DNA from: Marinobacter profundi
Lineage (GTDB): Bacteria > Pseudomonadota > Gammaproteobacteria > Pseudomonadales > Oleiphilaceae
Direction: 5' to 3'
Assembly: GCF_002744715.1 (NCBI RefSeq)
Contig: NZ_KZ319375.1
Location: 62,001-126,000 of the forward strand
DNA: 64,000 nt
In this document: piece by piece, positions 12,273 to 22,196 of the stretch
Layout: every line of letters begins with the position of its first letter
Position numbering within the stretch: the first letter of the stretch is position 1
Position numbers and translations under genes: made by a program
Notes under the pieces: generated by a model
What the model saw: only the letters and a program-made list of their open reading frames with translations
Databases searched by the model: none
Told to the model about the DNA's origin: nothing

Positions 12273-14792
12273 ATGTCCAGATTGCTACGCTCTTCCCGCA
12301 TCCTTGCCTGGTTTTTTCTCACCGGACTCAGTCTCGCCGCTCTCGTGTCCTCAGGCTTCTATCTGTACCTGCGACCCGGGCTTCCCCCGGTCGAGCAACT
12401 TATGGACATCAAGCTGCAAACCCCGCTCCGGGTCTACAGCGCGGACAACAGATTAATAGCAGAATTCGGTGAAAAGAGAAGGGCACCGATCACAATCGAA
12501 CAGATACCAACAATTCAGTTACAAGCCTTCATGGCCGCCGAAGACGCCCGGTTTTACGAGCACATCGGAGTGGACTTCAAAGGCCTGCTGCGGGCTGCAG
12601 TCGAGTTGGTCACCACCGGCGAGATCCAGTCCGGGGGCAGCACCATCACCATGCAGGTTGCAAAAAATTACTTTTTGTCACGCGACCGGACCTTCATCCG
12701 CAAGTTCAACGAGATACTTCTGGCAATTCAGATCGAGCGTGAACTCGACAAAAACCGGATCTTCGAGCTGTACCTGAACAAAATTTACCTTGGCAACCGG
12801 GCGTACGGTATCCAGGCCGCCTCCCTGGTTTATTACAACAAGCCGGTCCATGAACTGGACCTCGCCCAGATGGCAATGCTGGCGGGCCTGCCCAAGGCCC
12901 CGTCAGCTTATAACCCGCTTGCCAATCCGCAGCGGGCGCTGATTCGTCGCAACTGGATCCTGGGCCGCATGCAGGAGCTGGGCTATATCACCCCGGACGC
13001 CTACCAGCTCGCGGTTGAGGCACCGCTGACCGCCAGCTACAACGCCACTGCCACCGAAGTCGACGCCGATTACGTCGCCGAAATGGCCCGTAGCGAACTG
13101 GTCGAGCGCTTCGGCGAAGCGGCCTACACCGACGGCTACAAAGTCACCCTGACCGTAGACAGCAGCAAACAGCAGGCCGCCACCATGGCGCTCCGCAACG
13201 GGCTGGAAGCTTACGATCGGCGCCACGGCTATCGGGGACCCATTGGCAAGGTTGCCGCGGAAGAACTGGGCAACGGAGCCCCGGACGAGCTGCTGGCTGG
13301 TTACCCCCGGATCGAAGAGCTCCGACCGGCACTGGTTACCAACGTCCGGGACAAGGACGGCGAGGTGGACGTTCATGTCCGCCATCTCGGGCCAGCAACC
13401 ATGGCCTTCGAATCGATGACCTGGGCCAAGCGCTTCAAGACCGAGAGCTACACCGGCGCCGAGCCCAAACAGGCCTCGGAGGTCGTCAATCCGGGCGACA
13501 TCGTCTATGTCAAGGCACTCAGCGCTTCTGCACCGGACGGCGGCGAAACCGATACCGCAGCAGAACAGGGTGAGAGCGTCACCTCGTCACCACTGCAGGT
13601 CGCACTGTACCAATTGCCCAACGTTCAGGGCGCACTGATCTCCCTTGATGCCAAGAGCGGCGCCATTGAAGCACTCGTTGGTGGCTACAGCTTCAGCCAG
13701 AACAAGTACAACCGGGCAGCCCAGGCCAGGCGTCAGCCCGGCTCGACTTTCAAGCCGTTTGTCTACCTGACCGCCCTCGAAAGCGGAATGACACCGGCCA
13801 CCATCTATAACGACGCGCCGATTGTCTTTAACGATGCCGAGCTGGAAAACACCTGGCGCCCGGAAAACTCGTCCGGAGAATTCGACGGCCCCACCCGGCT
13901 GCGCGAAGCCCTTTACCGCTCCCGCAACCTGGTTTCCATCCGGTTGCTGCGGGATCTCGGCATCCAGAATACCCTCAATTACCTGCAACAGCTCGGCCTG
14001 CCGACCGATGACATGCAGAAGGATCTGTCCCTGGCGCTCGGCAGCGGACTCCTGACCCCGATGGAACTGGCCCGGGGTTTTGCCGTCATCGCCAACGGCG
14101 GCTACGATGTGCAGCCCTGGCTCATCAAGGAGATCCGCGACGTCAACAACGACGTGGTATACGAGGCGCCGGAGGTTGTGCTCTGCGACCGTAACTGCGA
14201 GGAGATGGCCCAGACGGTCACACTGCCTGCCCCGCAGGATCCCGGTACCGGCGAGCGCACTGCAGACACCCCGGACCCCGAATTGCGGATCGCCCACCGA
14301 CTGGCCGATGAACGGGCAGTGTATATCCTGCACTCCATGATGCGCGACGTTATCAAGCGCGGCACCGGTCGCCGGGCCCTTGCCCTGGGACGGGATGACA
14401 TTGCCGGCAAGACCGGCACCACCAACGACCAGCGGGACGCCTGGTTTGGCGGCTTCAACTACGACCTCGCCACCACCGTCTGGGTGGGCTTCGACCAGCC
14501 CTCCCCCATGGGCCGCGGCGAGTACGGTGCGGTAGCAGCACTCCCGGTGTGGGTTGACTACATGAAGGTCGCCCTTGCCGACACCCCGGCTGCGTTCATG
14601 CCCCAGCCCAACGGGATTATCAGTGTGCGCATCGACCCAGCAACGGGACGGCGCGCCCGCGCCGGGCAGGAAGGCGCGGTCTTCGAGCTGTTCCGCGAAG
14701 AGAATGCACCGGAGGCACTGCCCGCAGATATCGGAAACGGCGGCCAGATCAGCGGCGGCAGCGCCGGCGGCCTGCCACAGAGCCTGTTCTGA
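12273..14792 (+). CDS. mrcA: Penicillin-binding protein 1a, bifunctional glycosyltransferase/transpeptidase
   Basis: This class A PBP polymerises and cross-links peptidoglycan at the inner membrane. The 839-aa protein has an N-terminal TM anchor (about residues 10-32) and a GT51 domain with the catalytic EDARFYEHIG motif and GGSTITMQ. A PBP1a-type insert domain follows. The transpeptidase domain has STFK (near residue 493), the SRN motif (YRSRNLVS) and KTGTT (near residue 713). Length and insert match PBP1a rather than PBP1b. The gene is divergent from pilM, the usual arrangement in Pseudomonas relatives (ponA). Confidence 0.97.
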   Translation: MSRLLRSSRILAWFFLTGLSLAALVSSGFYLYLRPGLPPVEQLMDIKLQTPLRVYSADNRLIAEFGEKRRAPITIEQIPTIQLQAFMAAEDARFYEHIGVDFKGLLRAAVELVTTGEIQSGGSTITMQVAKNYFLSRDRTFIRKFNEILLAIQIERELDKNRIFELYLNKIYLGNRAYGIQAASLVYYNKPVHELDLAQMAMLAGLPKAPSAYNPLANPQRALIRRNWILGRMQELGYITPDAYQLAVEAPLTASYNATATEVDADYVAEMARSELVERFGEAAYTDGYKVTLTVDSSKQQAATMALRNGLEAYDRRHGYRGPIGKVAAEELGNGAPDELLAGYPRIEELRPALVTNVRDKDGEVDVHVRHLGPATMAFESMTWAKRFKTESYTGAEPKQASEVVNPGDIVYVKALSASAPDGGETDTAAEQGESVTSSPLQVALYQLPNVQGALISLDAKSGAIEALVGGYSFSQNKYNRAAQARRQPGSTFKPFVYLTALESGMTPATIYNDAPIVFNDAELENTWRPENSSGEFDGPTRLREALYRSRNLVSIRLLRDLGIQNTLNYLQQLGLPTDDMQKDLSLALGSGLLTPMELARGFAVIANGGYDVQPWLIKEIRDVNNDVVYEAPEVVLCDRNCEEMAQTVTLPAPQDPGTGERTADTPDPELRIAHRLADERAVYILHSMMRDVIKRGTGRRALALGRDDIAGKTGTTNDQRDAWFGGFNYDLATTVWVGFDQPSPMGRGEYGAVAALPVWVDYMKVALADTPAAFMPQPNGIISVRIDPATGRRARAGQEGAVFELFREENAPEALPADIGNGGQISGGSAGGLPQSLF

Positions 14793-14796
14793 CGCA

Positions 14797-14821
14797 GCAG
14801 CGGGGCCTCCCGCCCCGCTGC
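14797..14821 (+). repeat. Perfect hairpin directly after the mrcA stop codon
   Basis: GCAGCGGGGC-CTCCC-GCCCCGCTGC forms a 10-bp perfect stem with a 5-base loop, starting 4 bases after TGA. There is no T-run. It lies 40 bases before the palindromic terminator and may protect the mRNA 3' end or assist termination (inference). Confidence 0.55.
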
Positions 14822-14860
14822 GGAACCGGGCGACGCACACCCGGACCGCCAAACTGCAGA

Positions 14861-14898
14861 CACAAAAAAACCGGTGGTTAACCACCGGTTTTTTTGTG
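14861..14898. terminator. Bidirectional terminator between convergent mrcA and maeB
   Basis: A 38-bp perfect palindrome. The core CCGGTGGTTAACCACCGG is flanked by A7 on the left and T7 on the right, then CAC/GTG. The hairpin plus T-run works on both strands, fitting its place between two genes that converge. Confidence 0.93.
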
Positions 14899-14913
14899 CT
14901 CAAACGGATGCTA

Positions 14914-16179
14914 TCAGATGATGTCGTCCATGGACTTCAGCGGATAGTGAGCCGGGTAAGGCAGGCCAGCTACGCCGGAATCTACCGCAGCGCGGGCTAC
15001 AGCAGCAGGAACCACCTCCAGCAGACGAACGTCCATCGGCTTCGGAATGATATATTCCTTGCCGAATTCAAGGCTGTCTACACCGTAAGCCGCACAGATT
15101 TCCTGCGGCACCGGCTCCTTGGCCAATTCACGGATAGCGTGAACAGCAGCCACTTTCATTTCCTCGTTAATCGCGGTTGCACGAACGTCCAGCGCGCCAC
15201 GGAAAATGAACGGGAAGCCCAGCACGTTGTTCACCTGGTTCGGATAGTCGGAACGGCCGGTTGCCATAATCAGGTCATTACGGGTAGCCATAGCTATTGC
15301 CGGGCTGATTTCAGGGTCCGGGTTGGAACAGGCAAACACGATCGGGTTCGGAGCCATCTTGGCCAGCTGATCGCCGCTCAGCAGATCCGGGCCGGACAGG
15401 CCCAGGAATACGTCGGCACCGTCAATGGCATCATCCAGAGTGCGCTTGTCGGTTTCGTTTGCGAACATCGCCTTGTACTGGTTCAGGTCATCGCGACCGG
15501 CGTGAATCACACCCTTACGGTCGAGCATGTAGATATTTTCAGACCGGATACCACAGCTTACCAGCAGCTTCATGCAGGCGATGGCGGCCGCACCGGCGCC
15601 CAGGCATACCACCTTGGCTTCTTCGATTTTCTTGCCCTGCAACTCAAGCGCGTTCAGCATGCCAGCGGCAGTCACAATGGCAGTACCGTGCTGGTCATCG
15701 TGGAAGATGGGTACATTGCACTTTTCGATCAGAGCACGCTCAATCTCGAAGCACTCGGGCGCCTTGATGTCTTCCAGGTTGATGCCGCCGAAGGTATCTG
15801 CGATGCGCTCGACAGTTTCAATGAACGCTTGCGGGCTTTCGGAATTGACTTCAATGTCGAACACGTCGATTCCGGCAAAGCGCTTGAACAGTACGCCCTT
15901 GCCTTCCATTACCGGCTTGCTCGCCAGAGGGCCGAGATTACCCAGACCCAGGATGGCAGTTCCGTCAGAAATAACGGCTACCAGGTTGCCCTTGGCTGTG
16001 TATTTGTATGCATTCTCGGGGTCCTTCGCGATCTCGCGGACCGGCTCGGCAACCCCGGGGCTGTACGCCAGGGAAAGATCGCGGGCAGTTTCGGTAGGCT
16101 TGGTGATTTCAACACTCAGCTTACCAGGCCGCGGCTTGGCGTGATATTCAAGGGCTGCTGCTTTCAGATCTTGAGACAT
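14914..16179 (-). CDS. maeB: NAD(P)-dependent malic enzyme (short form)
   Basis: This enzyme oxidatively decarboxylates malate to pyruvate, supplying reducing power and linking the TCA cycle to gluconeogenesis. The product is 421 aa, with the conserved LAYSPGVAEPV segment near residue 36 and the metal/substrate segment DDQHGTAIV. The Rossmann motif is LGAGAAAIA. It lacks the phosphotransacetylase-like C-terminal domain of E. coli MaeB and matches the short form of Pseudomonas and relatives. I chose ATG 16179 (MSQDLKAAALEYH); the upstream in-frame extension is not protein-like. Cofactor preference cannot be read from the sequence. Confidence 0.94.
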   Translation of the reverse strand: MSQDLKAAALEYHAKPRPGKLSVEITKPTETARDLSLAYSPGVAEPVREIAKDPENAYKYTAKGNLVAVISDGTAILGLGNLGPLASKPVMEGKGVLFKRFAGIDVFDIEVNSESPQAFIETVERIADTFGGINLEDIKAPECFEIERALIEKCNVPIFHDDQHGTAIVTAAGMLNALELQGKKIEEAKVVCLGAGAAAIACMKLLVSCGIRSENIYMLDRKGVIHAGRDDLNQYKAMFANETDKRTLDDAIDGADVFLGLSGPDLLSGDQLAKMAPNPIVFACSNPDPEISPAIAMATRNDLIMATGRSDYPNQVNNVLGFPFIFRGALDVRATAINEEMKVAAVHAIRELAKEPVPQEICAAYGVDSLEFGKEYIIPKPMDVRLLEVVPAAVARAAVDSGVAGLPYPAHYPLKSMDDII

Positions 16180-16441
16180 TGCCACTGTTCCGTTTGTCAC
16201 GTTTAAAGGGACGGAGATACGTTGTTGCTGACCGACTCCGGGCGCCCGGCAGTGCCGTGTGCGACTCCGGCTTTGGATTCTGGGTATACGGCCAGCCTGA
16301 ATCTCTTTAACCATTCCCCAGGTACTCACCTGAAGGAGCGCGCCATTATGGCGCGAAGCCCACAACCAGACAAGGGCTCCTGAATATTCTGTAACCAGTC
16401 AATCCGGCAAAGTGCTAATAGACGCTTTAAACTGCAGGCAC
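16180..16441. promoter_or_regulatory. Leader/promoter region of maeB
   Basis: With the adjoining rpmE terminator this makes a gap of about 310 bases without a gene. It should contain the maeB promoter on the minus strand. The only clear structure is a near-perfect palindrome at 16339-16355 (CGCGCCAT-T-ATGGCGCG), which could be an operator or an RNA hairpin. I find no other feature. Confidence 0.35.
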
Positions 16442-16470
16442 AAAAAAAGCGCCCCGCAGGACGCTTTTTC
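16442..16470 (-). terminator. Terminator downstream of rpmE
   Basis: On the minus strand AGCGTCC-TGCG-GGGCGCT forms a 7-bp stem with one G-T pair, followed by seven T residues. It lies about 20 bases after the rpmE stop codon. Confidence 0.85.
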
Positions 16471-16488
16471 GTGCAATCGGGACCTGAA

Positions 16489-16710
16489 TCAGTCCTTCTT
16501 GCCACCGATACGGCCACCGAAACGCTTCTGGAAACGGTCGATACGGCCGCCGGTATCCATCACCTTCTGCTTGCCGGTGTAGAACGGGTGACACTGGGAG
16601 CATACGTCCAGCTGCAGGTCGTGACCAACAGTGGAGCGGGTCTTGATCACGTTGCCGCAGGAACAGGTGGCAGTGATCTCTTCGTACTTCGGGTGGATAC
16701 CTTCTTTCAT
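16489..16710 (-). CDS. rpmE: 50S ribosomal protein L31, zinc-binding form
   Basis: L31 is a small component of the large ribosomal subunit that bridges to the 30S subunit. The 73-aa protein starts [12 protein letters not shown] and has the four zinc ligands C16/C18 and C37/C40, so it is the zinc-containing (C+) form and not the zinc-free YkgM type. It ends in a basic tail. It is transcribed on its own, opposite to priA, with a clear terminator. Confidence 0.97.
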   Translation of the reverse strand: MKEGIHPKYEEITATCSCGNVIKTRSTVGHDLQLDVCSQCHPFYTGKQKVMDTGGRIDRFQKRFGGRIGGKKD

Positions 16711-16949
16711 GGCGAACCTCTGTAGGTCATGCCGCTACCCGATCACGGAAACCCGGAGGTTCCAGGTGTCAGGCACCGCATGTTTGAATCAAATGAAAAG
16801 ACGGGGCACAATCAGGCCCGGCCTCAAACAGACCGCGAATATTACTTGCAATCCGGGTGCTACGCAAGCATCCGACCGGTTCCCGGCTCCATATGCAACG
16901 CCGGACCGATACGCAATTTCCACAGCATTCACCGAGGCCGGAGCCGCCA

Positions 16950-19112
16950 GTGACCCGAACCGCCCGCATTGCCCTCAATCGCCCGTTGCGCCGGTTGTTC
17001 GATTACCTGATCCCGGACGACCAAGAGCTCCGGAACGGGCAACGGGTTACCGTGCCGTTTGGCCGCCAGTCTGCCACCGGCATCGTCGTCGACAACAACA
17101 GCGAACCACCAGAGGGCGTCACCCTGAAGCCGGTCACCGGCGCCCTGGAACCCTGGCCGGTACTGCCCGAAGAAACATTCCAGCTGCTCAACTGGGCGGC
17201 GAGCTATTACCAGCACCCGCTGGGTGAATGCCTGTTCATGGCACTGCCGCCAGCCCTGCGTCGCGGCCGTCCGGCAGAACAGAAGCGGGAAAGCGCGTGG
17301 CAGGTCGCCGGAACGCCGGCAGACCTGCCCGCCAACGCCCATCGCCAGCAGGCATTGCTGGACTGGCTCGGGAGCCAGCCCACCGCCCGCGAAACCAGCG
17401 CCATCGTAAAAGCAGGATTCACCCGCGCCCAGCTCAGCGCCCTGGCCGACAAGGGACTGGTTGTCGAGACCCGGGTGGATGCCGAGCCCGTGGCAACGGC
17501 ACAGCTGCCAGAGCTGTCTGCGGCGCAGCAACACGCCCTGGATCAGCTGCCGCTGCCCGCTGACGGCTTTGCCACCGCCCTGCTCTATGGCATCACCGGC
17601 AGCGGCAAGACCGAGATCTATCTCCATTACCTCAGGGAGTTTCTTGACGCCGCCCGCCAGGCCCTGGTGCTGGTGCCCGAAATCAACCTGACACCGCAGA
17701 CCGTTGCCAGATTCCGGCGCTACTTCGGCGATCGCGTGGTGGTCTGGCACTCCTCCCTCAACGATGGCGAACGGCTGGCTACCTGGCTCCGTGTCCGCAA
17801 CGGCGAACCGGTCATTCTCATCGGCACCCGGTCAGCAGTACTGCTGCCGTTCACCGGCCTGCAAACCATCATCGTGGACGAGGAACACGACAGCTCGTAC
17901 AAGCAGGGCGACGGCTTCCGCTATTCCGGCCGCGACATTGCGGTCTATCGCGGCCATCTTAACCAGTGTCCGGTGATTCTCGGGTCCGCCACCCCCTCCC
18001 TTGAGTCGATCCACAACAGCCGCAACGGCAAGTACCGGCTGGTCTGCCTTGAAGAGCGGGCGGGCAACGCCCGGCTACCGGAAATCAGCCTGCTGGACAT
18101 CCGCAGCCGACCCCTGGAAGGCGGACTGTCACGGCCGGCACTGCAAGCCCTTCGCCAATGCCTCGACCGGGGCCAGCAAGCCCTGGTTTACGTCAATCGG
18201 CGGGGCTATGCCCCGGTGATGATGTGTTTTGACTGCGGCCATATAGAAGAGTGCCCCCGTTGCGACACCCGGCTCACCTACCACCGTCGTGACCGCGCCA
18301 TGCGCTGTCATCACTGCGACTTCCAGGCTGCCGCCAGCGATCATTGCCCGAAATGCCAGAGCGCGGCATTTAAACCGGTTGGCCAGGGTACCGAAAGGGC
18401 TGAAGACGTGTTGGGCGCGGAGTTTCCCGCCACGCCGGTGGTCCGGGTGGATCGTGACAGCACCCAGCGCAAAGGCAGCATCCAGGGCATCCTCGACCGG
18501 GTGAACAGCGGACAGCCCTGCATCCTGGTGGGCACCCAGATGCTGGCCAAGGGCCACGACTTCCCCAATGTCACCCTGGTGGTGGTGGTCAATGCCGATG
18601 GCGGCCTGTTCAGTGTGGACTTCCGGGCCCCGGAACAACTGGTCCAGACCCTGCTTCAGGTCAGCGGAAGGGCCGGTCGCGGTAACTTGCCGGGGCGGGT
18701 CCTGGTGCAGACCTGTCACAGCGACCATCCCTTACTGCAGGCCCTGTGCCGCGGCAAATACCTGCCCATGGCCGAACGCCTGCTGGCAGAACGGGAAGCC
18801 GGCCAGTTCCCGCCATTTCGCGCCATGGCCCTGTTGCGGGCCGAGGCCGACACCATGGAGAACAGCCTGGGCTTCCTCGATGGCGCGCGCCGGCAACTGG
18901 ATGGCAGTGATCACGACATCGAGCTCTGGGGACCGCTTCCTGCCGTTATTGCGCGCCGTGCCGACCGCTTCCGAGCGCAACTGGTGCTGCTCGCCCACAG
19001 TCGGGGCCGCCTCAACCAGGTGCTCAGCAACCTGTGCCAGCAACTGGATAACCAGCGCCAGCCCAAGGGGCTGCGCTGGCAGGTCGACGTCGATCCACAG
19101 GAAACCGCCTGA
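16950..19112 (+). CDS. priA: Primosomal protein N', replication restart helicase PriA
   Basis: PriA is a 3'-5' DNA helicase that recognises abandoned forks and reloads the replisome. It has an N-terminal 3'-DNA-binding domain, Walker A GITGSGKTE, the DEEH box (VDEEHDSSYK) and a cysteine-rich zinc module (CFDCGHIEECPRC, then CHHC and CPKC). A C-terminal helicase lobe carries GTQMLAKGHDFP. I chose the GTG at 16950 (720 aa; GGAG 6 bases upstream), since homologues start close to this residue. An ATG at 16857 would add 31 residues of low similarity. Confidence 0.95.
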   Translation: MTRTARIALNRPLRRLFDYLIPDDQELRNGQRVTVPFGRQSATGIVVDNNSEPPEGVTLKPVTGALEPWPVLPEETFQLLNWAASYYQHPLGECLFMALPPALRRGRPAEQKRESAWQVAGTPADLPANAHRQQALLDWLGSQPTARETSAIVKAGFTRAQLSALADKGLVVETRVDAEPVATAQLPELSAAQQHALDQLPLPADGFATALLYGITGSGKTEIYLHYLREFLDAARQALVLVPEINLTPQTVARFRRYFGDRVVVWHSSLNDGERLATWLRVRNGEPVILIGTRSAVLLPFTGLQTIIVDEEHDSSYKQGDGFRYSGRDIAVYRGHLNQCPVILGSATPSLESIHNSRNGKYRLVCLEERAGNARLPEISLLDIRSRPLEGGLSRPALQALRQCLDRGQQALVYVNRRGYAPVMMCFDCGHIEECPRCDTRLTYHRRDRAMRCHHCDFQAAASDHCPKCQSAAFKPVGQGTERAEDVLGAEFPATPVVRVDRDSTQRKGSIQGILDRVNSGQPCILVGTQMLAKGHDFPNVTLVVVVNADGGLFSVDFRAPEQLVQTLLQVSGRAGRGNLPGRVLVQTCHSDHPLLQALCRGKYLPMAERLLAEREAGQFPPFRAMALLRAEADTMENSLGFLDGARRQLDGSDHDIELWGPLPAVIARRADRFRAQLVLLAHSRGRLNQVLSNLCQQLDNQRQPKGLRWQVDVDPQETA

Positions 19113-19125
19113 TGCGCTATGGTTT

Positions 19126-19154
19126 TTGCTTGCGCAGGCAGTTTCCGCGATAAT
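19126..19154 (+). promoter_or_regulatory. Candidate sigma-70 promoter of argS
   Basis: TTGCTT (19126-19131) and GATAAT (19149-19154) are separated by 17 bases and lie about 70 bases before the argS ATG. The prediction rests on consensus match only. Confidence 0.45.
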
Positions 19155-19225
19155 AGCGCCCTTTGATTCCCTGACGGCACCGCCGTCTCCGCCCAATTTC
19201 CCGTAAAGCCGAGTCACCTGACAGC

Positions 19226-20911
19226 ATGAAAGAAACCGTTACCCAACTGCTCGAGTCTGCACTGGCCAACCTTCAAGCCCAGGGCATCCTGCCGGCTGAC
19301 CAGCAATTCTCCCCCCAGGTGGGCAACACCAAGGACAAGGCCCACGGTGATTACGCCTGTAATATTGCGCTGATCGCCGCCAAGGCCGCCGGCTGTCCGC
19401 CACGCCAGCTGGCGGAGACCCTGATCGCCAACCTGCCTGCCAGCACCGCCGTGGACAAGGTGGAGATTGCCGGACCGGGATTCATCAACTTCTTCATGAG
19501 TACCGCCAGCGCCTTTGAGATTGTGGAAACGGCGTTAGCCCAGGGCAGCGAATTCGGCCGCAACAACTCCGGCAACGGCGAAGCGGTCCAGGTGGAATTT
19601 GTGTCCGCCAACCCGACCGGCCCGCTGCATGTCGGTCACGGTCGTGGCGCGGCCATCGGCGACTGCCTGTGCCGGCTGCTGGAAGCCAACGGTTACAACG
19701 TGACCCGCGAGTTCTACTACAACGATGCCGGCGCCCAGATCAACAACCTGGCACTGTCAGTCCAGGCACGGGTCAAAGGCCTCACCCCGGACGACGGCAG
19801 CTGGCCGGCCGACGGTTACCGCGGTGATTACATTATTGATGTTGCCCGCGCCTACACTGCCGGCGAAACCATTACCGCCGATGACCGCGAAGTGACCGGC
19901 AACGGCGACGAGGATGACCTGGACGCTATCCGCGAATTCGCCGTCGCGTACCTGCGCCGGGAACAGGACCTGGACCTGCGCGCCTTCGGTGTCGAGTTTG
20001 ACGTCTTCTTCCTGGAGTCTTCCCTGTACGAGGACGGCAAGGTCGAGGCCACCGTTAACCGCCTGAAAGACAACGGCTACACCTACGAACAGGATGGCGC
20101 CCTGTGGCTGCGCACTACCGAATTCGGTGACGACAAGGACCGGGTAATGCGCAAAAAAGACGGCGGCTACACTTACTTCGTGCCGGATGTGGCGTACCAC
20201 CTGGACAAGTGGCAGCGCGGCTTCACCACGGTTATCAATGAGCAGGGCGCCGACCACCATTCCACGGTGACCCGCGTACGCGCCGGCCTGCAGGCGCTCA
20301 ACGCCGGCATCCCCAAGGGCTGGCCGGATTACGTACTGCACCAGATGGTGATGGTGACCCGCTCCGGCCAGGAAGTAAAAATCTCCAAGCGCGCCGGCAG
20401 CTACGTCACCGTACGGGACCTGATCGACGAAGTCGGCCGTGACGCCACCAGGTTCTTCCTGGCGGCCCGCCGCGTCGACTCCCAGTTGACCTTCGATATC
20501 GACCTGGCGCGCTCCCAGACCAATGAAAACCCGGTGTACTACATCCAGTATGCCCATGCCCGGATCTGCTCGGTACTGCGCAAGCTGGCCGAAGAAGGCG
20601 TGGTGCGCGGGCGCCAGGAATGCGCGGGCGACCTCACCCTGCTGACCCTGGACGAAGAGAAGGAACTGGCAAACCAGCTGGCCCGATACCCCGAACTGGT
20701 CGCCAATGCCGCCGCCCAGCGGGAACCGCACCATGTCTCCCACTACCTCCGGGAGCTGGCGGGACAGTTCCACACCTATTACAACGCCCACAAGGTGTTG
20801 ATTGACAACACCGAACTGCGGGATGCCCGGGTCAGCCTGTACCTCGCCGTGCGTCAGGTCATTGCCAATGGCCTGGACCTGCTGGGCGTCAGCGCGCCGG
20901 AAGAAATGTAG
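19226..20911 (+). CDS. argS: Arginyl-tRNA synthetase
   Basis: This class I enzyme charges tRNA-Arg with arginine. The 561-aa product has the N-terminal additional domain typical of ArgRS (about residues 1-110) and the HIGH-like motif [14 protein letters not shown] near residue 130. A KMSKS-like KISKRAG lies near residue 387, and an alpha-helical anticodon-binding domain (DALR) is at the C-terminus. Length and motifs are normal. It is followed after 33 bases by the SPOR gene in the same direction. Confidence 0.98.
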   Translation: MKETVTQLLESALANLQAQGILPADQQFSPQVGNTKDKAHGDYACNIALIAAKAAGCPPRQLAETLIANLPASTAVDKVEIAGPGFINFFMSTASAFEIVETALAQGSEFGRNNSGNGEAVQVEFVSANPTGPLHVGHGRGAAIGDCLCRLLEANGYNVTREFYYNDAGAQINNLALSVQARVKGLTPDDGSWPADGYRGDYIIDVARAYTAGETITADDREVTGNGDEDDLDAIREFAVAYLRREQDLDLRAFGVEFDVFFLESSLYEDGKVEATVNRLKDNGYTYEQDGALWLRTTEFGDDKDRVMRKKDGGYTYFVPDVAYHLDKWQRGFTTVINEQGADHHSTVTRVRAGLQALNAGIPKGWPDYVLHQMVMVTRSGQEVKISKRAGSYVTVRDLIDEVGRDATRFFLAARRVDSQLTFDIDLARSQTNENPVYYIQYAHARICSVLRKLAEEGVVRGRQECAGDLTLLTLDEEKELANQLARYPELVANAAAQREPHHVSHYLRELAGQFHTYYNAHKVLIDNTELRDARVSLYLAVRQVIANGLDLLGVSAPEEM

Positions 20912-20944
20912 GCCTCGGAAGCGACGACAGGATAACCACGGTAC

Positions 20945-21571
20945 ATGTCACGAGATTACGCCAGGAAGACTCCGCCACGCCGGGCAGCTGCCCGGCCCGA
21001 GCGGTCGGCCCACAAGCCCCGCAAACGGGAACCGGCCCGCATGCCGTCGGCCAACAGCCAGGCGGGCGGGCTATCCCTGCGCTGGATTTTCTCGCTGGCC
21101 GCCGTGGGGGCGTTCATCGGATTTATCGTCTACCTGAACTCGCTGCCCACCGGTAGCAGCCCTGCCCGACAGACCACGCCTGCAACGCCGCCACCAGAAT
21201 CGCAGCCCGCCACCCCGGCAGTCAGCGAGCAGAAACCGCAGAACTTCCGCTTCTACGAGATGCTGCCGGATTCCGAGGTGATCCCGCCCAAAGTGGAAGA
21301 GTATACCCCGGGCCCCAGCCAGCAGAACTTCCGCTACCTGGTACAGACCGGTTCATTCCGCCAGCAAGCTGATGCGGAACGCCAGCGCGCCCAGATCGCC
21401 TTCCAGGGCCTGCGCGCTTCGGTCAGCCGCATCGACCTCAACAACGGCTCCACCTGGTACCGGGTCAATGTCGGCCCGTTTGATTCCCGCAGCCAGATGA
21501 ACGCCGCCATCGACAAGCTGGTGGCGATCAACATCCAGCCGCTGGCGCGGAAAATTCCCAAGGAAGACTGA
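20945..21571 (+). CDS. SPOR domain protein, FtsN-like
   Basis: A 208-aa membrane-anchored protein with a strongly basic cytoplasmic N-terminus (residues 1-44) and one TM helix (about 46-64). A Pro/Thr-rich periplasmic linker leads to a C-terminal SPOR domain (about 130-205, beginning YLVQTGSFRQQADAERQ). SPOR domains bind denuded septal peptidoglycan, so a role in cell division is expected. The argS-SPOR-hslVU order is shared with Pseudomonas, where this gene is the FtsN-like locus. I leave the symbol blank because FtsN function cannot be proven from sequence. Confidence 0.9.
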   Translation: MSRDYARKTPPRRAAARPERSAHKPRKREPARMPSANSQAGGLSLRWIFSLAAVGAFIGFIVYLNSLPTGSSPARQTTPATPPPESQPATPAVSEQKPQNFRFYEMLPDSEVIPPKVEEYTPGPSQQNFRYLVQTGSFRQQADAERQRAQIAFQGLRASVSRIDLNNGSTWYRVNVGPFDSRSQMNAAIDKLVAINIQPLARKIPKED

Positions 21572-21586
21572 ATCCCCTCTCCCTCC

Positions 21587-21614
21587 CTTGAAAACGGCTC
21601 CACCGCCACCATAA
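21587..21614 (+). promoter_or_regulatory. Candidate heat-shock (sigma-32) promoter of hslVU
   Basis: CTTGAAA at 21587-21593 is an exact match to the sigma-32 -35 element. About 12 bases downstream lies CCACCATAA, resembling the CCCCATNTA -10. It ends 40 bases before hslV. hslVU is a known heat-shock operon in E. coli; its use here is inferred. Confidence 0.5.
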
Positions 21615-21653
21615 CGTCTCAATACCGTTTCTGATCAGGCAAGTGGAGCCAAC

Positions 21654-22184
21654 ATGACAACCATACTTTCTGTGCGGCGGGACGACGAAGTCGCCATGGG
21701 CGGCGACGGCCAGGTTTCCCTCGGCAACACCGTTATGAAAGGCAATGCCCGCAAAGTTCGCCGGCTGTACAACGGCAAGGTGCTGGCCGGTTTTGCCGGC
21801 GGTACCGCCGATGCCTTTACCTTGTTCGAGCGTTTCGAGGCACAGCTGGAAAAGCACCAGGGCAACCTGACCCGGGCGGCGGTTGAGCTGGCCAAGGACT
21901 GGCGAACGGATCGCGCCCTGCGGCGGCTGGAAGCGCTGCTTGCGGTGGCCGACAAGACTGCGTCCCTGATCATCACCGGCAATGGTGACGTGATCGAGCC
22001 GGAACAGGGCCTGATCGCCATTGGCTCCGGCGGCCCCTTTGCGCAGTCCGCAGCCCGCGCCCTGCTGGAGAACACCTCACTGGGCGCGCAGGACATTGTG
22101 GAGAAAGGTCTGGATATCGCAGCCGATATCTGTATCTACACCAACCACAACCGCACCATTGAAGTGCTGCCTGTTAACGACTGA
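21654..22184 (+). CDS. hslV: ATP-dependent protease, peptidase subunit HslV
   Basis: HslV is the proteasome-like dodecameric peptidase of the HslUV complex. The 176-aa protein starts MTTILSVRR; Thr2, exposed by Met removal, is the catalytic nucleophile. Conserved segments are [37 protein letters not shown] and [11 protein letters not shown], with GSGG forming part of the active site. hslU follows after 12 bases. Length is exactly that of the family. Confidence 0.98.
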   Translation: MTTILSVRRDDEVAMGGDGQVSLGNTVMKGNARKVRRLYNGKVLAGFAGGTADAFTLFERFEAQLEKHQGNLTRAAVELAKDWRTDRALRRLEALLAVADKTASLIITGNGDVIEPEQGLIAIGSGGPFAQSAARALLENTSLGAQDIVEKGLDIAADICIYTNHNRTIEVLPVND

Positions 22185-22196
22185 CCCGGAGTTCCC

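Noticed and set aside
13587..14903. A 438-codon frame antisense to mrcA
   Set aside because: It covers the conserved transpeptidase domain of PBP1a and starts inside the bidirectional terminator; no family pattern is visible.
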